A stretch of DNA of 54,755 nucleotides from Nitrososphaerota archaeon (GTDB lineage: Archaea > Thermoproteota > Nitrososphaeria > Nitrososphaerales > Nitrosopumilaceae). This document shows positions 9,348 to 16,630 of the stretch, piece by piece. A model generated the notes under the pieces. The model did no database searches, had not been told where the DNA came from, and saw only the letters and a list, made by a program, of their open reading frames with translations. Numbering within the stretch: position 1 is the stretch's first letter; each line of letters starts with the position of its first letter. The translations under genes were made by a program, and so were the position numbers. The stretch is from assembly GCA_016872015.1 (NCBI GenBank), contig VHBK01000005.1:1-54755 (forward strand), read 5' to 3'.

Positions 9348-10361
9348 TTATCTCATTTTATTTTTTATAAAATCAATTGCAGTAACTGGCGTGGGATCAA
9401 TTTTTGACATCACAGCAAGATAAATTGTTGCGTAATCTAACAAATAAATCAAATTGACTAGCTTTGTCAAGATACTTCCTCCAACTGAAGAAATCTCTTT
9501 GTATTCTATGTTTTTTTGCTCAAAATATTCTTTGATTATGTTCCATCGTTCTTTTGTTTTTATGTAGTCATCATGACCTCTAATCAAAACTGGTTTAACA
9601 TTTGATCTTTTTTCCCATGCAACAATTCCATTGTGACATACTTCTATTACATCTTCAATCATTGCATGCATTTTTGCATTTTCTTGTAAGGAGTTTTTGA
9701 ATCTAACTGCAGCTGCTTGCAGCCCCCATGGATAATAAATAACTGGAATATCCGTGAGATAGTTTGCCAAGTCTATTGAAGGATTATCTGGAGAAATATT
9801 ATGTGATGCAATTTCTTTTTGTAGGTTTTCTAAATTATTAATTGATTCGATAACGTCTTCTTTTTTTATTGGTATGATATGTGCTAAAACCTTCAACATT
9901 GAAAATAGAAATGATGGAAATGATGATCGTGGAGAAAGATATGTTGGAATACTCCTATGTTCTATCCCATTCTTAAAACAATAATCTCTCATCTTACCAC
10001 CGTTTGAGAATGCGATCAATTTGCAATTAGATTTTTTAGCTAGATCTAGTACTGTTAAAGTCTCAACAGTATTCCCAGACACACTGGATGTAATGACTAA
10101 TGTTTCAGAATTAACTGTCTTCGGTAAATGATAACCTTTAACAATACTTACATGTATGTTGGTTTTTGATAAGATTGCTGAAAATATATCATGCAATGCA
10201 CCTGATCCGCCCATTCCAGCAAAAACAATATGATTAATATTTTCAAAATTGATTTGTTCATAATTTGTATTGTAACTTTTTTTTGCAATTTCAGGCCAAT
10301 CGTCATAAACCTTGTGCATACCGTGAGGATCAAATCTGTTTAAAATTGAATAGTCTAACAA
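9348..10361 (-). CDS. Bifunctional phosphoglucose/phosphomannose isomerase
   Basis: 337 residues with two SIS domains. I see VFAGMGGSGALHDIF, the sugar-phosphate loop ITSSVSGNTVETL, and the C-terminal RGHDDYIKTKERW and VGGSILTKLVNLIYLLDY, which match the archaeal dual-specificity PGI/PMI family. It interconverts fructose-6-phosphate with glucose-6- and mannose-6-phosphate in the cytosol and so feeds GDP-mannose and other sugar nucleotides used by this region. The TTG at 10361 gives the normal N-terminus (LDYSILNRFDPHGM). It is divergent from mtnA. Confidence 0.85.
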   Translation of the reverse strand: MLDYSILNRFDPHGMHKVYDDWPEIAKKSYNTNYEQINFENINHIVFAGMGGSGALHDIFSAILSKTNIHVSIVKGYHLPKTVNSETLVITSSVSGNTVETLTVLDLAKKSNCKLIAFSNGGKMRDYCFKNGIEHRSIPTYLSPRSSFPSFLFSMLKVLAHIIPIKKEDVIESINNLENLQKEIASHNISPDNPSIDLANYLTDIPVIYYPWGLQAAAVRFKNSLQENAKMHAMIEDVIEVCHNGIVAWEKRSNVKPVLIRGHDDYIKTKERWNIIKEYFEQKNIEYKEISSVGGSILTKLVNLIYLLDYATIYLAVMSKIDPTPVTAIDFIKNKMR

Positions 10362-10403
10362 CCAATTTTCGAATAATATCTCAAGATATAACGGTTAACA
10401 AGT

Positions 10404-10416
10404 TTATTTTAAATAA
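10404..10416 (+). promoter_or_regulatory. TATA-like box for mtnA
   Basis: The sequence TTATTTTAAATAA is the strongest TATA-like element in the 78-nt gap between the divergent isomerase and mtnA genes. Its centre is about 24-30 nt before the TTG candidates at 10434 and 10440, which fits a leaderless archaeal transcript. The palindromic form could also serve the opposite strand. Confidence 0.5.
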
Positions 10417-10439
10417 CGAAAAAATCTCGTTTATTGTGC

Positions 10440-11495
10440 TTGTCTGAGAAAACTTTATCACTATTAAAGACAGTAGAATGGAAAAACAACAAAGTGGTAA
10501 TGATTGATCAGACCAAGCTACCAAACGAGCTAGTCTTTGTAGAATATTCAGATTACATTGATGTTGCAAGAGCAATTAAGAATCTAGTTGTACGGGGAGC
10601 TCCCGCTATAGGTGTCTCCGGAGCATTCGGCCTTGCACTTGCATCATTACAAAGTAAAGCGGCAACAAAAGAGCAACTCTTATCTGATCTTGAAGAGGCA
10701 CGAAAAACTCTTTTTGAGACAAGGCCTACGGCAGTGAATTTGGCATGGGGCCTAGATAAAATCATGCAGATTGCAAAAGAAGGAAAAGATGTGGATGACA
10801 TCAGCTTCTCTATTGTAAAATCTGCACAGGAAATGGCAGAAGATGATATCAAAATAAACATGCGAATGGGCAAAAACGGATCTACTTTGTTTGATAACGA
10901 TGACACCATAATGACGCATTGTAACGCCGGCTCACTAGCTACTGTAGCATATGGTACAGCACTAGGAGTAATACGGGCCACTAAGGAAAGCGGAAAAAAC
11001 ATCAAAGTAATTGCAACAGAAACAAGACCGGTACAACAAGGCTCAAGGCTTACTGCATTTGAACTAAAACATGATGGCTTTGATGTCAGTCTAATTCCTG
11101 ATACTGCCGTAGGTTATACGATGGCAAATAAACTGGTAAACAAAGTGGTGGTAGGCGCTGACAGAGTTTTGAGAACGGGTCACGTCTACAACAAAATTGG
11201 AACATACCAAGTGGCACTCATGGCAAAACAGCATGGGATCCCATTCTATGTTGCAGCACCGCTTTCCACATTTGATATGAAAAGCAATCCACAAGACGTC
11301 ATTATAGAACAAAGAAATGGAACCGAAGTCACACAAATTGGTGATAAAAAGACAGCCCCAGACGGAATCAATGTCATAAATCCCGCGTTTGATATGACGC
11401 CACCAGAGCTGATCTCAGGCATCATCACGGAAGCTGGAGTTGCAAAGCCTCCATTTGATGTGTCTATACCAAAATTATTTGAAGCTAACAAATAG
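10440..11495 (+). CDS. mtnA: S-methyl-5-thioribose-1-phosphate isomerase
   Basis: About 351 residues of the MtnA/eIF2B-like family: VRGAPAIGVSGAFGLALA, RPTAVNLAWGLD, the catalytic THCNAGSLATV, ETRPVQQGSRLTAFEL and VVGADRVLRTGHVYNKIGTYQ. It converts methylthioribose-1-phosphate to methylthioribulose-1-phosphate in methionine salvage. Archaeal relatives can instead be ribose-1,5-bisphosphate isomerases, but the motif set here is that of MtnA. Two TTG starts lie close together (10434 and 10440); I prefer the second (MSEKTLSLL) because of promoter spacing and because the first adds only Met-Cys. Confidence 0.85.
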   Translation: MSEKTLSLLKTVEWKNNKVVMIDQTKLPNELVFVEYSDYIDVARAIKNLVVRGAPAIGVSGAFGLALASLQSKAATKEQLLSDLEEARKTLFETRPTAVNLAWGLDKIMQIAKEGKDVDDISFSIVKSAQEMAEDDIKINMRMGKNGSTLFDNDDTIMTHCNAGSLATVAYGTALGVIRATKESGKNIKVIATETRPVQQGSRLTAFELKHDGFDVSLIPDTAVGYTMANKLVNKVVVGADRVLRTGHVYNKIGTYQVALMAKQHGIPFYVAAPLSTFDMKSNPQDVIIEQRNGTEVTQIGDKKTAPDGINVINPAFDMTPPELISGIITEAGVAKPPFDVSIPKLFEANK

Positions 11496-11531
11496 AAAGT
11501 TTTTATTCATTTTTGGAATCAACAACAAAAT

Positions 11532-12164
11532 ATGTCGACCGTTAGCGTTGAGCAAGTCCGTGAATCCCTTACCAAATGCATGGACCCAGAAGTTCCATTA
11601 AACATTGTAGAGATGGGCCTAGTTTATGGAATTGATATTACTCCATCAAATGACGTCAATATCAAAATGACACTCACAACTCAGGGATGTCCTTTACATC
11701 AAACTCTAGTTCAAGATGTTACAAGATATGTAAAAAAAGTTCCAGGAGTAAATGATGTCAAAGTCGACATTGTTTGGAATCCTCCATGGACAATGGACAA
11801 AATGTCAGAGGCTGCCAAGGCAAAACTTAAGAGCTTTTCATCCACAAATACTCCTGCACCAATTGATTATGAGACTGCACTACCACAAGGTGTAGGCTCT
11901 GTAGTGCAACAAGAAGATGGTGAAATGGTTTTGGCAAACGAACACAACCAAGGCTTTATGGTAAATCAGGCAATCATTGACTTTTGGCGATCATGCAATG
12001 GTAAAAGAAAGATCACTGAACTGGTAGATATCTTTGCACAAAAAACTGGTCTACAACGCGCTCAAGTAGAAAAGGAAGTAATTCAGTTAATTGGTCAGCT
12101 CCGAGACGGTGGATTAATCGTAATACCGCAGCCAGAAGCTCCAAACGTTCAGTTCAGAAAATAA
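11532..12164 (+). CDS. SufT/MIP18-type iron-sulfur assembly protein fused to a PqqD-like domain
   Basis: 210 residues in two parts. Residues ~5-85 are a DUF59/MIP18 domain (CMDPEVPLNIVEMGLVY, TTQGCPLH with the conserved Cys, VDIVWNPPWT), a family that helps deliver iron-sulfur clusters. After a Pro/Ser-rich linker, residues ~120-200 resemble a PqqD/RRE winged-helix (VNQAIIDFWRSCNGKRKITELVDIFAQ...LIGQLRDGGLIVI), a peptide-binding fold. The combination suggests a cluster-delivery factor with its own client-recognition module; that function is inference. Start is ATG 36 nt after mtnA, so co-transcription is possible. Confidence 0.8.
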   Translation: MSTVSVEQVRESLTKCMDPEVPLNIVEMGLVYGIDITPSNDVNIKMTLTTQGCPLHQTLVQDVTRYVKKVPGVNDVKVDIVWNPPWTMDKMSEAAKAKLKSFSSTNTPAPIDYETALPQGVGSVVQQEDGEMVLANEHNQGFMVNQAIIDFWRSCNGKRKITELVDIFAQKTGLQRAQVEKEVIQLIGQLRDGGLIVIPQPEAPNVQFRK

Positions 12165-12224
12165 GGCAAGTTTGTCGACATAGAACAAACAGATCCCTTA
12201 AACTCACTATCATATCATCAAATT

Positions 12225-12305
12225 ATGAAACACGAACACAAGTGGTCATATTCTAAAACCTTCAAAGAATGCAATCTTTGCTGTGAAATTGAATTTCAAA
12301 AATAG
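12225..12305 (+). CDS. 26-residue Cys-containing microprotein (candidate)
   Basis: A short ORF missing from the track: ATG at 12225, TAG at 12303-12305, encoding MKHEHKWSYSKTFKEC then NLCCEIEFQK. The CxxCC pair and the aromatic/charged pattern look like half of a zinc ribbon. It sits between the SufT-PqqD gene and a convergent small gene whose stop is directly adjacent (12306). I do not recognise a family. The short length means chance cannot be excluded, but the composition is unlike random intergenic sequence. Confidence 0.4.
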   Translation: MKHEHKWSYSKTFKECNLCCEIEFQK

Positions 12306-12542
12306 CTAGACTTCGTTTATTTCAAGAATAGTAGCGTGAACCGAGTCCATTCGTATCACTATTCGCTTGTCAGCAAAGCCTAATGCAACATACCAGTCTC
12401 CGACTTCATCATCATATTGTGTTTCCAAAGTCATGATTTCTTCTGGTTTGGCATTGTATTGTTTTATGATTCCAGATATTGCTAAAGCAAGTGCTTGCTT
12501 TTCTGTTTCCAGTCTTTTTTTCATTAGGCCAATTCCAGGCAT
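12306..12542 (-). CDS. Small conserved-looking hypothetical protein
   Basis: 78 residues, ATG start. An N-terminal amphipathic helix (LMKKRLETEKQALALAISGIIKQY) is followed by a compact beta-rich half (EEIMTLETQYDDEVGDWYVALGFADKRIVIRMD). No known motif, signal or membrane segment. It ends directly against the 26-aa ORF on the other strand and begins 53 nt downstream of the 3' end of tRNA-Arg, which is on the same strand. Function unknown. Confidence 0.6.
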   Translation of the reverse strand: MPGIGLMKKRLETEKQALALAISGIIKQYNAKPEEIMTLETQYDDEVGDWYVALGFADKRIVIRMDSVHATILEINEV

Positions 12543-12595
12543 GTCATTGACAATATCATTTGTTCTAATATAGTTATACTGGAAAAATAATTTCA

Positions 12596-12669
12596 GGGCT
12601 CGGAGGGCTTCGATCCCTCGACCTGGCGGTCCGAAGCCGCCCGCACTATCCAGACTGTGCTACGAGTCC
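12596..12669 (-). tRNA. tRNA-Arg (anticodon TCG), with unusual features
   Basis: The minus strand folds into a cloverleaf: D stem GCAC/GTGC, anticodon stem GGCGG/CCGCC with loop CTTCGGA (anticodon TCG), T stem GAGGG/CCCTC. Three features are odd: the acceptor stem GGACTCG/CGAGCCC has an A3:C70 mismatch, the T loop reads ATCGAAG instead of TTCRANT, and the discriminator would be T. No intron and no encoded CCA. It may be a decayed copy, an edited tRNA, or contain base errors. Confidence 0.8.
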
Positions 12670-12709
12670 AAAAGCACTTTAACGGGGCTAAATATCTGTC
12701 TAGCTGCTC

Positions 12710-13882
12710 ATGAAGATATCAAAAAAAGTAGCAGGTGTTGAATATGCAATTCGTGACATTGTAGTTGCCGCACGTCAAGTCGAAAGGCAAGGAAAAAAAA
12801 TCACGTACCTGAACATTGGTGACCCAATTCAATATGGATTCCAACCTCCGCAGAATGTCAAAGAGGCAATGATAAAGTCAATTCGAGAGGGCCACAATTA
12901 TTACGCACAATCTGAAGGGCTACCGGAGCTACGAGAAGCAATTGCAATAAAAGAAAAAGCAAAGGGACTGTCTGTTTCTACAGATGATATTTTGATTACA
13001 AATGGCGTCTCAGAGGCACTAGACATGGTAATGTCTTCTATTGTAGAAGAAGGCGACGAAGTCCTCTTACCAGGACCGTACTATCCGCCATACGCGTCAT
13101 ATGTTAGGCTACATGGTGGAAAACCAGTCGAATTTGCAGTGGATTTGAAAAACTCTACACCAGACATTGATGATATAAAATCAAAGATAACACCAAAAAC
13201 AGTCGCAATCTGTCTAATTTCACCAAATAATCCGACCGGTGCAGTATTTTCTGAAAAATCGCTAAAACAGCTAGTAGGCATTGCAAATGAACATGATCTG
13301 TACATCATATGCGATGAGATCTATGACCAAATCGTATTTGACGAAAAATTCACAGGAATTGGCAAGGTTTCCGGCAACTCACCTGTAATACTACTCAATG
13401 GATTCTCCAAAGTGCACCTAATGTCTGGGTGGCGAATTGGCTATATTGCATTTAACAATTCACCAAAACTTGCACCCATTAGGGAAAATCTGCCAAAATT
13501 AGCACGTGTACGAATATCTACAAATCTACCAGTACAATATGCAGCACTAGAATCATTGCGAGGACCGCAAGGTTATGTCTCCGAATTTGTCTCCGAGCTC
13601 AAAGAACGACGCGATTTTGTAGTAAAGAGGCTAAATTCAATTCCCGGATTGTCGTGCTCTAATCCAAAGGGAGCATTCTATGCTTTCCCTAAAATTGAAA
13701 AAAACCCATACAAGACAGATCAGGAATTCGTAATGGAGTTACTTAGAAAAACAGGAGTACTAACTGTTCATGGATCTGGATTTGGAACGCAATACGGTAG
13801 TGGTCATTTCAGAATTGTGTTTTTGCCTGACCTGAACACACTTGACTTTGCTCTAAACGAAATAGAAAAGTTCTGTCAGTAA
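12710..13882 (+). CDS. Class I/II PLP-dependent aminotransferase (AspC/AlaT-like)
   Basis: 390 residues, full length for fold-type I aminotransferases. Motifs in order: YLNIGDP, YYAQSEGLPELREAIA, LLPGPYYPPY, ISPNNPTGAVFS, ICDEIYDQIVFD, the PLP-lysine motif LNGFSKVHLMSGWRIGY, and FRIVFLPD near the end. It probably moves amino groups between alanine or aspartate and 2-oxoglutarate/pyruvate; the precise donor cannot be fixed. It starts 40 nt from tRNA-Arg on the other strand and overlaps the convergent PPOX-family gene by 7 nt. Confidence 0.85.
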   Translation: MKISKKVAGVEYAIRDIVVAARQVERQGKKITYLNIGDPIQYGFQPPQNVKEAMIKSIREGHNYYAQSEGLPELREAIAIKEKAKGLSVSTDDILITNGVSEALDMVMSSIVEEGDEVLLPGPYYPPYASYVRLHGGKPVEFAVDLKNSTPDIDDIKSKITPKTVAICLISPNNPTGAVFSEKSLKQLVGIANEHDLYIICDEIYDQIVFDEKFTGIGKVSGNSPVILLNGFSKVHLMSGWRIGYIAFNNSPKLAPIRENLPKLARVRISTNLPVQYAALESLRGPQGYVSEFVSELKERRDFVVKRLNSIPGLSCSNPKGAFYAFPKIEKNPYKTDQEFVMELLRKTGVLTVHGSGFGTQYGSGHFRIVFLPDLNTLDFALNEIEKFCQ

Positions 13883-14271
13883 TGCCAAGTAGTTGTCTTT
13901 AGCGGCGTGATTTCTATTACACAGTCTGTCTGATCAAGTAATTGCTTTGCAGATTTCTCTTTTAAGGATTTGAAATAGCGAAGCAAAATTTGCCCTGCAA
14001 TTTTTTTGACTGTACTTTTCTCTTTGATGAGTCTTGCCTTGCCTGATGCCATCATGCCATCAATTGGGTGCCAAACCCCAACATCTATGCAAAAGCACAC
14101 TTTATTGTTTTTTGAAACGTTTTTTGCCTTGACTGTCTTTGTGTTTGTGCCAATATAGAATTTGGCTCCAATTTTTTTGTACCATACTGGAACAAGATGT
14201 GGCGTGCCGCACAAATCCACTGTGGCTAAATGCATTACTTTTTGTTTTTTTATCAGGGTTTCTTTACGCAT
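13876..14271 (-). CDS. PPOX-class flavin/F420-binding protein (pyridoxamine-phosphate oxidase-like)
   Basis: 131 residues with the split-barrel pattern KVMHLATVDLCGTPHLVPVWYKK, FYIGTNTKTVKAKNVSKNNKVCFCID and ASGKARLIKE. This family binds FMN, F420 or heme and includes F420-dependent reductases. It is last in a three-gene minus-strand set with an NADP:F420 oxidoreductase (npdG) and a small membrane protein; its ATG overlaps the preceding stop by 8 nt. That link makes an F420-dependent role plausible, but pyridoxamine oxidation or heme binding cannot be ruled out. Confidence 0.75.
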   Translation of the reverse strand: MRKETLIKKQKVMHLATVDLCGTPHLVPVWYKKIGAKFYIGTNTKTVKAKNVSKNNKVCFCIDVGVWHPIDGMMASGKARLIKEKSTVKKIAGQILLRYFKSLKEKSAKQLLDQTDCVIEITPLKTTTWHY

Positions 14272-14491
14272 ATTTTTTCCTAAATCCCCATAATATCAAA
14301 AACCCGCCAAACGCAAACATGCCTAGTGAGACTTTTTCATTTGTTATTTCTCCATTGAACATAAAATCCACTACAAACTCGGGACTCCAAATTATCAAAT
14401 TCCGCACTATTACTATGGCGCCAACTACTATGAAAAGAACGCCCATTGCAGAATACCAGTTTCTGCCCCTTCGTGGATGATATTCACTCAT
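14264..14491 (-). CDS. Small two-helix membrane protein
   Basis: 75 residues. A basic N-terminus (MSEYHPRRGRNW) leads into two hydrophobic segments, YSAMGVLFIVVGAIVIVRNLIIW and VSLGMFAFGGFLILWGF, with a short acidic loop between and a basic end (RKKYA). It directly follows npdG (stop 14492) and overlaps the PPOX gene, so the three are almost certainly co-transcribed. No family recognised; possibly a membrane anchor for the redox partners. Confidence 0.65.
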   Translation of the reverse strand: MSEYHPRRGRNWYSAMGVLFIVVGAIVIVRNLIIWSPEFVVDFMFNGEITNEKVSLGMFAFGGFLILWGFRKKYA

Positions 14492-15163
14492 TTATAGAAT
14501 TTTGATTCCTGGGTTTTTCATCTTGTTTTTGATCATGACATTGAGTAGCAAAGGTGTTGCAATCTCTGCCATGTATGCAAGTGAGCCAGAGCCCAGAAAT
14601 ATTGGCCGCAGGCCACTAATCTCACTAATTAGGCCATTTACTGTATCGACTGATTCCTTGTCATCACCACACACAAAAATATCATAGTCTAGCTTGTAAT
14701 TGGGGTCAACTAGTTTTTTTTCTGATATGACATGAAATGCTGATACTAGCTTGTTTTTGTTTTTCATGTGTTTTTGCACGGATTGGTGTGAAAATGGCTT
14801 GCCTTCCTTTAGCGGCAGAAATTCAAAACCAATATCCGTCTTTGTCATTGGAACTATGGGTGATATTACAGTGCAGGTATCTTTTACTTTGTCCAAAAGA
14901 CCGGAACACACAGAGTCAATGTTCTCATATGGTATTGATAAAATCAAAACATCACTTTGGGATGCGACTGAATTGTTGTCTGTGCCAGAAATTGTTCCAT
15001 TTATGTTTCCATATGCCTGCTTTGCAGCATCCAAATATTCTTTGGCCGCATCTGACGCTCTTTGCGCATCACGAGATCCAATAATCACTTGATGATTTTT
15101 GCACCAACGCAGTGCAAAGCCTTTTCCCATGCCGCCAGTGCCACCAATAATTCCTATTTTCAA
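14492..15163 (-). CDS. npdG: NADPH:coenzyme F420 reductase
   Basis: 223 residues, standard length. The N-terminal Rossmann motif KIGIIGGTGGMGKGFALRW, the NADP-phosphate-binding IIGSRD, the strand DVLILSIPYENI and the later SAFHVISEKKL match F420-dependent NADP reductases. It exchanges hydride between F420 and NADP in the cytosol. Thaumarchaeota make F420, and an ArfB-like gene of the F420/riboflavin route lies at 50.8 kb. First gene of the npdG-membrane protein-PPOX set; divergent from the phosphatase-family gene at 15218. Confidence 0.85.
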   Translation of the reverse strand: MKIGIIGGTGGMGKGFALRWCKNHQVIIGSRDAQRASDAAKEYLDAAKQAYGNINGTISGTDNNSVASQSDVLILSIPYENIDSVCSGLLDKVKDTCTVISPIVPMTKTDIGFEFLPLKEGKPFSHQSVQKHMKNKNKLVSAFHVISEKKLVDPNYKLDYDIFVCGDDKESVDTVNGLISEISGLRPIFLGSGSLAYMAEIATPLLLNVMIKNKMKNPGIKIL

Positions 15164-15217
15164 CTAAACCACGGCAGGCAATGTTATTATTATCTTTATG
15201 GAGAAATTTGAAAATCC

Positions 15218-15844
15218 ATGGGATTGATAATATTTTTGCGTCATGGACAAGCGCAGAACAACACGTCTAGAGTTTTGGCAGGACGTGCGCCTGGAGTTTC
15301 ACTAACACCAAAAGGAGTTAGCCAAGCCAATGACATTGGCAAATTCCTAAAATCCCTAGACATTTCCCACATCTATGCAAGCCCAATTGAGCGGGCGCAC
15401 AAGACTGCCCAAATCGTAGGCGATCACATTGGACTGCCGACAACTGTGGATGAGCGCCTCTATGAGCTAGAGATGGGTAGATTTTCCGGCATGGCATACG
15501 ATGATTTGTTTGCAAAACATGGAAATGTGTTTTTGAAATTTTACCAAGGCGATCCAACAATTGAGGAAAACGGCGTGGAAACGTTTGCCCAGGTCAAAAA
15601 AAGGGTCCTAAGCATTGTGGATCACGTCAGAAAGGAACACTCTGGCAAAAATGTTCTTCTTGTGACACACATGGATCCAATAAAGGCAATGATATCAAAT
15701 GTTCTGAACCTGAATGCCCAATCACTCTTTGAGCTCATAATAGCAAACGCATCACTAACAATAGTAAGAGAGGAGCAGGCCAAGTTTTCCTTGTCTGCAA
15801 TCAATGCGATGAATTCTGATCGATACAACCAAGGGCCTTTCTGA
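15218..15844 (+). CDS. Histidine phosphatase (phosphoglycerate-mutase-like) family protein
   Basis: 208 residues. The catalytic IIFLRHGQAQNN (RHG) motif is at the N-terminus, followed by YASPIERAHKTAQI, the acid residue region LYELEMGRFSG and the second His in VLLVTHMDPIKAMI. It is a cofactor-independent phosphatase or mutase of the 2H-phosphatase superfamily acting on a small phosphorylated metabolite. Substrate unknown; 2,3-PG-dependent mutase, alpha-ribazole phosphatase (CobC) and other phosphatases are all possible. Cobalamin is made by these archaea, so a CobC role is worth considering. Confidence 0.8.
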   Translation: MGLIIFLRHGQAQNNTSRVLAGRAPGVSLTPKGVSQANDIGKFLKSLDISHIYASPIERAHKTAQIVGDHIGLPTTVDERLYELEMGRFSGMAYDDLFAKHGNVFLKFYQGDPTIEENGVETFAQVKKRVLSIVDHVRKEHSGKNVLLVTHMDPIKAMISNVLNLNAQSLFELIIANASLTIVREEQAKFSLSAINAMNSDRYNQGPF

Positions 15845-15896
15845 TAATTCACAAAAGCCTTAAATAGAATCTGTAGACCACGAGCTGTAATCGGTC

Positions 15897-16160
15897 ATGG
15901 CAAGAGCAATTGTATTAATGTCAATTTTGACTGTTTTAGTCATTTTACCAATGATACACCTAGTCTTTGCCGAGCCTGCGGAGGCAGGCCAATACATTAA
16001 TCGTAAGGCAGAGATCTGGAACCTCTTTTTCAAGATGATGACAATAGCATTTACTGTTGGTGCTGTGGTATCTGGCACACTCATTTGGGTTGTATGGCGA
16101 TTCAGAGAATCTCATCCTAAGGCTAAGCCGACAAAATACGAAGAAAAGGGTGAATGGTAA
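15897..16160 (+). CDS. Cytochrome c oxidase subunit II, N-terminal membrane part (split)
   Basis: 87 residues: a signal-like hydrophobic N-terminus (IVLMSILTVLVILPMIHLVFA), a short external stretch (EPAEAGQYINRKAEIWN), then a transmembrane helix FFKMMTIAFTVGAVVSGTLIWVVWRF and a polar tail. This matches the first transmembrane helix region of subunit II. The CuA part is the next gene, which starts directly after this stop (TAAATG). The split arrangement is a feature of thaumarchaeal oxidases as far as I know. First gene of the oxidase operon. Confidence 0.7.
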   Translation: MARAIVLMSILTVLVILPMIHLVFAEPAEAGQYINRKAEIWNLFFKMMTIAFTVGAVVSGTLIWVVWRFRESHPKAKPTKYEEKGEW

Positions 16161-16583
16161 ATGAGCGGACACTCTAACTGGCCTGAATGGATTTACGTGG
16201 CAGTAGTTATCTGTCTACTGACTTATGTTGGCGCAGAAGCATGGAACGTGGAGCGAATTGTAGAACATACTCCCGCTGAAGCCGAAGTGATAAAGGTTAC
16301 CGGACAACAGTGGTTTTGGACATTTGAACATGAAGATGGAACTAAAGAAGTAGGGGAATTGCACCTCAAAAAAGGAAAACCATACAAATTTGAAATCACA
16401 GCAAAAGACGTTAACCACTCGTTTAACATTCATGATTATGTTGTATTACAGGATGCCATTGTTGGAAGACTCAACACTGTTTGGTTTGCACCAGACAAGG
16501 CCGGAGAGTATACCATCCAATGTAGGGAATATTGCGGACTTTTGCACTATAACATGAGAGCAACTCTCTATGTGGAGGAATAA
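16161..16583 (+). CDS. coxB: Cytochrome c oxidase subunit II, CuA domain
   Basis: 140 residues: one transmembrane helix (WIYVAVVICLLTYVGAEAW) followed by the extracellular cupredoxin domain. QQWFWTFEHEDG is the family's aromatic electron-entry region. CuA ligands are all visible: the His in VNHSFNIHDYV and the CREYCGLLHYNM motif (Cys-x3-Cys-x3-His-x2-Met). It accepts electrons, probably from a blue copper protein since these archaea lack soluble c-type cytochromes, and passes them to heme in subunit I. ATG immediately follows the previous stop. Confidence 0.9.
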   Translation: MSGHSNWPEWIYVAVVICLLTYVGAEAWNVERIVEHTPAEAEVIKVTGQQWFWTFEHEDGTKEVGELHLKKGKPYKFEITAKDVNHSFNIHDYVVLQDAIVGRLNTVWFAPDKAGEYTIQCREYCGLLHYNMRATLYVEE

Positions 16584-16630
16584 AATTGTCAAGTGGTAAC
16601 TTTATAATGGAATCTGAGGTGGAAAACTAA

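Noticed and set aside
14737-15092. Two overlapping plus-strand ORFs of 115 and 113 aa
   Set aside because: Both lie antisense to npdG, which has clear family motifs.
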